A stretch of 45,788 bases of DNA from positions 1-45,788 of the forward strand of contig NZ_PVNB01000029.1 in the NCBI RefSeq assembly GCF_003001995.1, given 5' to 3'. The DNA comes from Orenia metallireducens (GTDB lineage Bacteria > Bacillota > Halanaerobiia > Halobacteroidales > Halobacteroidaceae). The notes beneath the pieces were generated by a model that saw only the letters and a list, made by a program, of their open reading frames with translations, ran no database searches and was not told the origin of the DNA. Numbering within the stretch: position 1 is the first letter of the stretch; each line of letters begins with the position of its first letter. This document shows, piece after piece, positions 42,791 through 45,788 of this stretch. The translations under genes and the position numbers were made by a program.

Positions 42791-43690
42791 TTAGGAAGAG
42801 GGGTTAGTTATATGATTAATTTCTTGAAGATTAGGAATTATTCTATTAACTTCTCTAGTCTCTGTATTAATTAAAAAACGTAAATGTCCCAAGTGATTAG
42901 TATTTATTACAGGAACGCCGTGTACAGTAGTTGCTAAAGGTTGATCTTTATTGTTACCTATAATACCATCTACATCTTGAATTTGCTTAGTGATCTCGAT
43001 TAATTTTTGATTAGATTGTTCGGTCATGTAATTTTCTTCTTCTAAATTATGTGTAATCAGAATAATTAAATCAGCTCCCTCTGCTCTAATTTGAGAAATA
43101 AGTCTATTGATTATTATCACAGGGTCTTTAATTACTAGCTTATTGGTTTCTCTTATAATAGCAGAAGGAATAAGGGCACCAATTACTCCTATCTTAATTC
43201 CATTAACCTCTTGAATTAGATAAGGCTTTAGATATTCAACGAGTTTGTCTTTATCCTTATTGTAGAGATTAGCAGCCAGGAATTGATGCTCTGTTTTTTC
43301 TACAATATTTTGTACTTTATCACTACTTGAGTAAATCCCATTAGGGATTGTATAGTTTAAATAATTGGTCAAATCTATACTCTGCTTGAAGGAAGGTTTA
43401 AAATTCTCTTGATAATTATCAGTAGTACTTAAGAGAAGGGTTCCTTCAGGATTTTGATTAAGGTAATGGTCAATAAATTTAGTATACTCATTGGGATTAT
43501 CCTCAGGATTAGTATAGAATCCCTTGGTTGATATAATATCGACCTGTTTGTAGTTGGTATTTACTCTAGTAGACTTTGCTGACATGGCATCGATGCTTTT
43601 GTTCTCTTCTGGAATTAAAGAGTTTATCAAAAAGGATAGTAAAATTAGTGAGAGAACAAAAATAAATACTCTAGATTTCTTAACGGACAT
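42791..43690 (-). CDS. 5'-nucleotidase-like protein lacking metal ligands (pseudoenzyme)
   Basis: A 299-aa exported or anchored protein (hydrophobic 9-25) that aligns along its length with the metallophosphoesterase part of module 2 of the neighbouring nucleotidase. The shared frame is clear: VDIISTK..., HQFLAANLYNKDKDKLVEYL, VNGIKIGVIG, INRLISQIRAEGADLIILITH, GVPVI. Yet each metal or catalytic motif is replaced: NDFHGN by TKGFYTN, GGDSYQG by STTDNYQE, GNHEFDWG by a serine-rich NGIYSSSD, GGHSHD by GNNKDQP. The 5'-nucleotidase C domain is absent. The frame is open for 300 codons, with a good GAGGAGG ribosome site and a terminator, so it looks expressed and not simply decaying. Function unknown; a regulatory or binding role is possible. 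Confidence 0.75.
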   Translation of the reverse strand: MSVKKSRVFIFVLSLILLSFLINSLIPEENKSIDAMSAKSTRVNTNYKQVDIISTKGFYTNPEDNPNEYTKFIDHYLNQNPEGTLLLSTTDNYQENFKPSFKQSIDLTNYLNYTIPNGIYSSSDKVQNIVEKTEHQFLAANLYNKDKDKLVEYLKPYLIQEVNGIKIGVIGALIPSAIIRETNKLVIKDPVIIINRLISQIRAEGADLIILITHNLEEENYMTEQSNQKLIEITKQIQDVDGIIGNNKDQPLATTVHGVPVINTNHLGHLRFLINTETREVNRIIPNLQEINHITNPSS

Positions 43691-43756
43691 TGCTTACCTC
43701 CTCAATAGTAATTATAAAATTGTCTTTCTGGTGAATTAATTTAGGTATTATCTTTT

Positions 43757-43855
43757 TATGGGGACATTGTGACAGTTTAGTAATCAGTAACGAGTGGATA
43801 GAAAAAATACCCAAGTGGATTTTTCCTATCCACTCGTTACTGTCGTAATATTATT
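43757..43855. repeat. Dispersed repeat, copy I (complete, perfect interior hairpin)
   Basis: Left end TGGGGACATTGTGACAGTTT (diverged GGGATATTGCGACACTTT), right end TACTGTCGTAATATTATT. The interior arms CAGTAACGAGTGGATAG (43785-43801) and CTATCCACTCGTTACTG (43826-43842) are perfectly complementary, with pairing resuming inward after a one-base offset. It lies between the divergent nucleotidase-like and SDF genes. Confidence 0.7.
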
Positions 43856-44082
43856 TAATTATATTAATTTTCCTCATCTAAATATATAATTTATATATTT
43901 AAATTTATAATCCTCTTGAAAATAAAGTGTATTATTGTAAAAAGATATTAATAATTAATTAATATAGTAAAATTATTGATGGATTCTTAATATAATTATC
44001 TGGTTTTAGAATTAAATATATATTAATCAAATTATTAATAAGAATAACAGAATAAATTAAAAAGATTATGAATATGTTTTTC

Positions 44083-44111
44083 TTGAAATTCATTAAAAGT
44101 ATCTATATAAT
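44083..44111 (+). promoter_or_regulatory. Sigma-A promoter of the SDF symporter gene
   Basis: TTGAAA (44083-44088) and a perfect TATAAT (44106-44111) are 17 bp apart, 49 nt before the chosen start codon. The rest of the 470-nt gap upstream, apart from repeat copy I, is plain AT-rich sequence. Confidence 0.7.
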
Positions 44112-44160
44112 ATACATATGTGTTTAAATGACAGACATAAGTAATGTAGGAGGAGAGAAG

Positions 44161-45330
44161 ATGATAAAAAAATTAGGTTTATTGCCAAAGTTAGTTATCG
44201 GAATTATAGTAGGTTTAATCTTAGGGGCTTTCTGTTTGAAAGCAGGGTTAGAATGGCCAATCTCTTTATTAAAAACATTTAATGGGATTTTCGGTAGTTT
44301 ATTGAGTTATATTATTCCATTTATTATTATTGCTTTTGTAGCTCCAGGGATTGCGGAGCTAGGTAAAGGGGCTAGTAAATTATTAGGAATTGCAACAGCA
44401 ATAGCTTATTTATCCACAATTATTGCAGGAACTTTAGCTTTCATCTTAGGAAAGGCATTATTACCAGTCTTATTAAATGGAAATACAGACTTAAATACAA
44501 TTGATAATACTGTTAAGGCTTTCTTTAATATCGATATTCCACCGATGATGGGGGTAATGACAGCCTTGGTAACTGCATTTATGGTCGGTTTAGGGATGGC
44601 TAATATTAAAGGAAAGAGCCTTTATAATGTAATTAAAGACTTTCAAAATATAGTCCAACAGGTTATTAAAGTAGTGATCATCCCATTATTGCCTATTCAT
44701 ATTGCGGGTATTATAGCTAATATGAGCTATGCTGGCAAGGTTGCTTCTATCATGTCTTCTTTTGGTAAGGTATTTATACTTATCATTGGATTACAGACTA
44801 CTTATGTAGTTATCCAGTACTTAATTGCTTGTCAAATAGCCAAGAGAAATCCAATTACATCTATTAAAAATATGCTACCAGCATACTTTACTGCAATAGG
44901 AACTCAATCTTCAGCAGCTACTATTCCAGTAACAGTGCGCTCAGTATTAAGTAATGATGTAGAAGAGGATATTGCTGATTTTGTAGTTCCTTTAGGTGCA
45001 ACCATCCACTTAGCAGGTGATACTATCACTCTAACTTTAGCTTCAATGGCTGTAATGATGTTAAGTGGTCAAGCAGTAAGCTTTGCAGCAATGTTTCCAT
45101 TTATTTTGATGTTAGGGGTGACGATGGTAGCAGCCCCTGGAATTCCTGGAGGGGGGGTAATGGCCTCTTTAGGACTTTTAGAAGGAATGCTAGGTTTTGG
45201 AGGAATGCAGAAATCTTTAATGATTGCCTTACATTTAGCCCAAGATAGCTTCGGTACAGCATCTAATGTAATGGGTGATGGTGCTATTGCTATTATTATG
45301 AACAGTTTATCTAGGAGTGAGAAATTATAA
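44161..45330 (+). CDS. Sodium:dicarboxylate symporter family (SDF/DAACS) protein
   Basis: A membrane transporter of 389 aa with about eight segments and two re-entrant loops, the elevator-type fold of GltPh. Family landmarks are the serine-rich hairpin region (GTQSSAATIPVTVRSV near 265-280), the segment DFVVPLGATIHLAGDTITLT in place of the usual NMDGT region, and the final hairpin with ASNVMGDGAIAII. The asparagine/aspartate pattern differs from classic glutamate carriers, so the substrate is uncertain (dicarboxylate, serine/threonine or another amino acid). ATG 44161 follows TAGGAGGAG by a few bases; the longer frame from 44128 would run through that site. Confidence 0.85.
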   Translation: MIKKLGLLPKLVIGIIVGLILGAFCLKAGLEWPISLLKTFNGIFGSLLSYIIPFIIIAFVAPGIAELGKGASKLLGIATAIAYLSTIIAGTLAFILGKALLPVLLNGNTDLNTIDNTVKAFFNIDIPPMMGVMTALVTAFMVGLGMANIKGKSLYNVIKDFQNIVQQVIKVVIIPLLPIHIAGIIANMSYAGKVASIMSSFGKVFILIIGLQTTYVVIQYLIACQIAKRNPITSIKNMLPAYFTAIGTQSSAATIPVTVRSVLSNDVEEDIADFVVPLGATIHLAGDTITLTLASMAVMMLSGQAVSFAAMFPFILMLGVTMVAAPGIPGGGVMASLGLLEGMLGFGGMQKSLMIALHLAQDSFGTASNVMGDGAIAIIMNSLSRSEKL

Positions 45331-45378
45331 TAGAATTAAGATAGATTCTATTAATAAAAATCATATAAATTCCAATAA

Positions 45379-45408
45379 AGAAGCTCAGCTGTTAACAGCT
45401 GAGCTTCT
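45379..45408. terminator. Perfect 30-bp palindromic terminator after the SDF gene
   Basis: AGAAGCTCAGCTGTT and its exact complement, 48 nt after the stop codon, followed by CTATTAC. No long T-run, but the stem is very stable. Confidence 0.7.
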
Positions 45409-45788
45409 CTATTACTAAGGATAGATTTATGATTTTATAGTGAAAATTAAGTGGCTCTTTATAGAGATAATGCGACACTTTTGTTTGAGTTTATAGTATA
45501 CGGTGTACAGTTGAGAGTTAAGGTTTTTAAAGGTGAAAAGAATTATTGTTTGAACGGAGCAAAAATTGAGATAGAATTTAAAGTGCAATTAGGTTTTAAT
45601 TAGAGAGATAATAATTGATAATATTTATTATTTTGATTGCGTAGTAAGTTTTAATTCTTTTCTAGACCTTTTGGTTACTTTTAGGGCAATGCTAAAAGTC
45701 AACTATCTAAAAGTTTTATTTAAAAAGCTTAAAATAGAGTGAATTAATTCACAAATCAATATACTTTAATTTGCTTTTTGATTAGTCT
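45409..45788. other. 380-nt gene-free window end
   Basis: It contains repeat copy J (45457-45482) and the hairpin GTTACTTTTAG ... CTAAAAGTCAAC (about 45673-45702). No coding frame reaching the window edge is supported on either strand. Confidence 0.55.
45457..45482. repeat. Dispersed repeat, copy J (left end visible)
   Basis: TATAGAGATAATGCGACACT followed by TTT is the mirror of the right ends in copies A, D, E and F. The sequence after it (TTTGAGTTTATAGTATACGG) has no recognised matching right arm inside the window. Confidence 0.55.

Noticed and set aside
44128-44160. N-terminal extension of the SDF symporter
   Set aside because: It includes the TAGGAGGAG ribosome site of ATG 44161; no site precedes 44128.
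1-45788. CRISPR array, tRNA, rRNA or prophage
   Set aside because: The repeats seen are dispersed or two-copy structures, not regularly spaced arrays. No tRNA cloverleaf, rRNA segment, integrase or phage structural gene was found.

Overview
This window looks like chromosome of a low-GC, fermentative, diderm member of the Firmicutes, most likely Halanaerobiales (an Orenia- or Halobacteroides-like organism). That placement is inferred from the AT-rich sequence, the protein style and the mix of lipoprotein and apparently soluble periplasmic binding proteins. No rRNA or tRNA is present to confirm it. The content is dominated by carbohydrate storage, sugar uptake and cell-envelope enzymes, with long AT-rich intergenic regions.

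Layout. 1-120: tail of an IS3-family transposase and its right end, abutting one end of a dispersed repeat. 121-1244: no gene, but a good promoter and a compact structured island. 1245-5909: glycogen synthesis (glgA, phosphoglucomutase, glgC). 6394-11930: sucrose utilisation (fructokinase, LacI-type repressor with two perfect operators, PTS IIBC, sucrose-6-phosphate hydrolase). 12452-22217: a sugar-sensing and uptake locus. It holds a histidine kinase carrying a dead RbsA-like ABC domain, an ANTAR antiterminator, a long leader with two ANTAR-type hairpins and a terminator, a ribose/fructose-type ABC transporter, a chemoreceptor and a second fructokinase. 22337-24041 (minus): HD hydrolase and an LppM-like lipoprotein. 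24430-27356: two sodium symporters (PutP-like, AGCS). 27773-32009: LacI regulator plus a CUT1 sugar transporter without its ATPase. 32287-38284: rpoN, LysM/M23 peptidase, GlpQ-like phosphodiesterase, a PfkB kinase under a perfect cre site, and a GH18 chitinase. 38388-43690 (minus): four-LysM protein, a two-module 5'-nucleotidase, and a second nucleotidase-like protein that has lost its metal ligands. 44161-45330: SDF-family symporter.

How it works together. Sucrose would enter by the PTS, be split to glucose-6-phosphate and fructose, and the fructose be phosphorylated by the first kinase. The 12-22 kb locus probably imports a monosaccharide; fructose is attractive because a near-duplicate fructokinase sits at its end. 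Its regulation appears to be signal-dependent antitermination: kinase to ANTAR protein to leader hairpins.

Most unusual items: (i) the pseudo-ABC/GAF/histidine kinase, ANTAR and dual-hairpin leader circuit; (ii) a tandemly duplicated RNA-like unit in the same leader; (iii) about ten copies of a repeat with conserved ends (ATTGCGACACTTT and its complement) and unrelated hairpin interiors; (iv) the ligand-less metallophosphoesterase paralogue.
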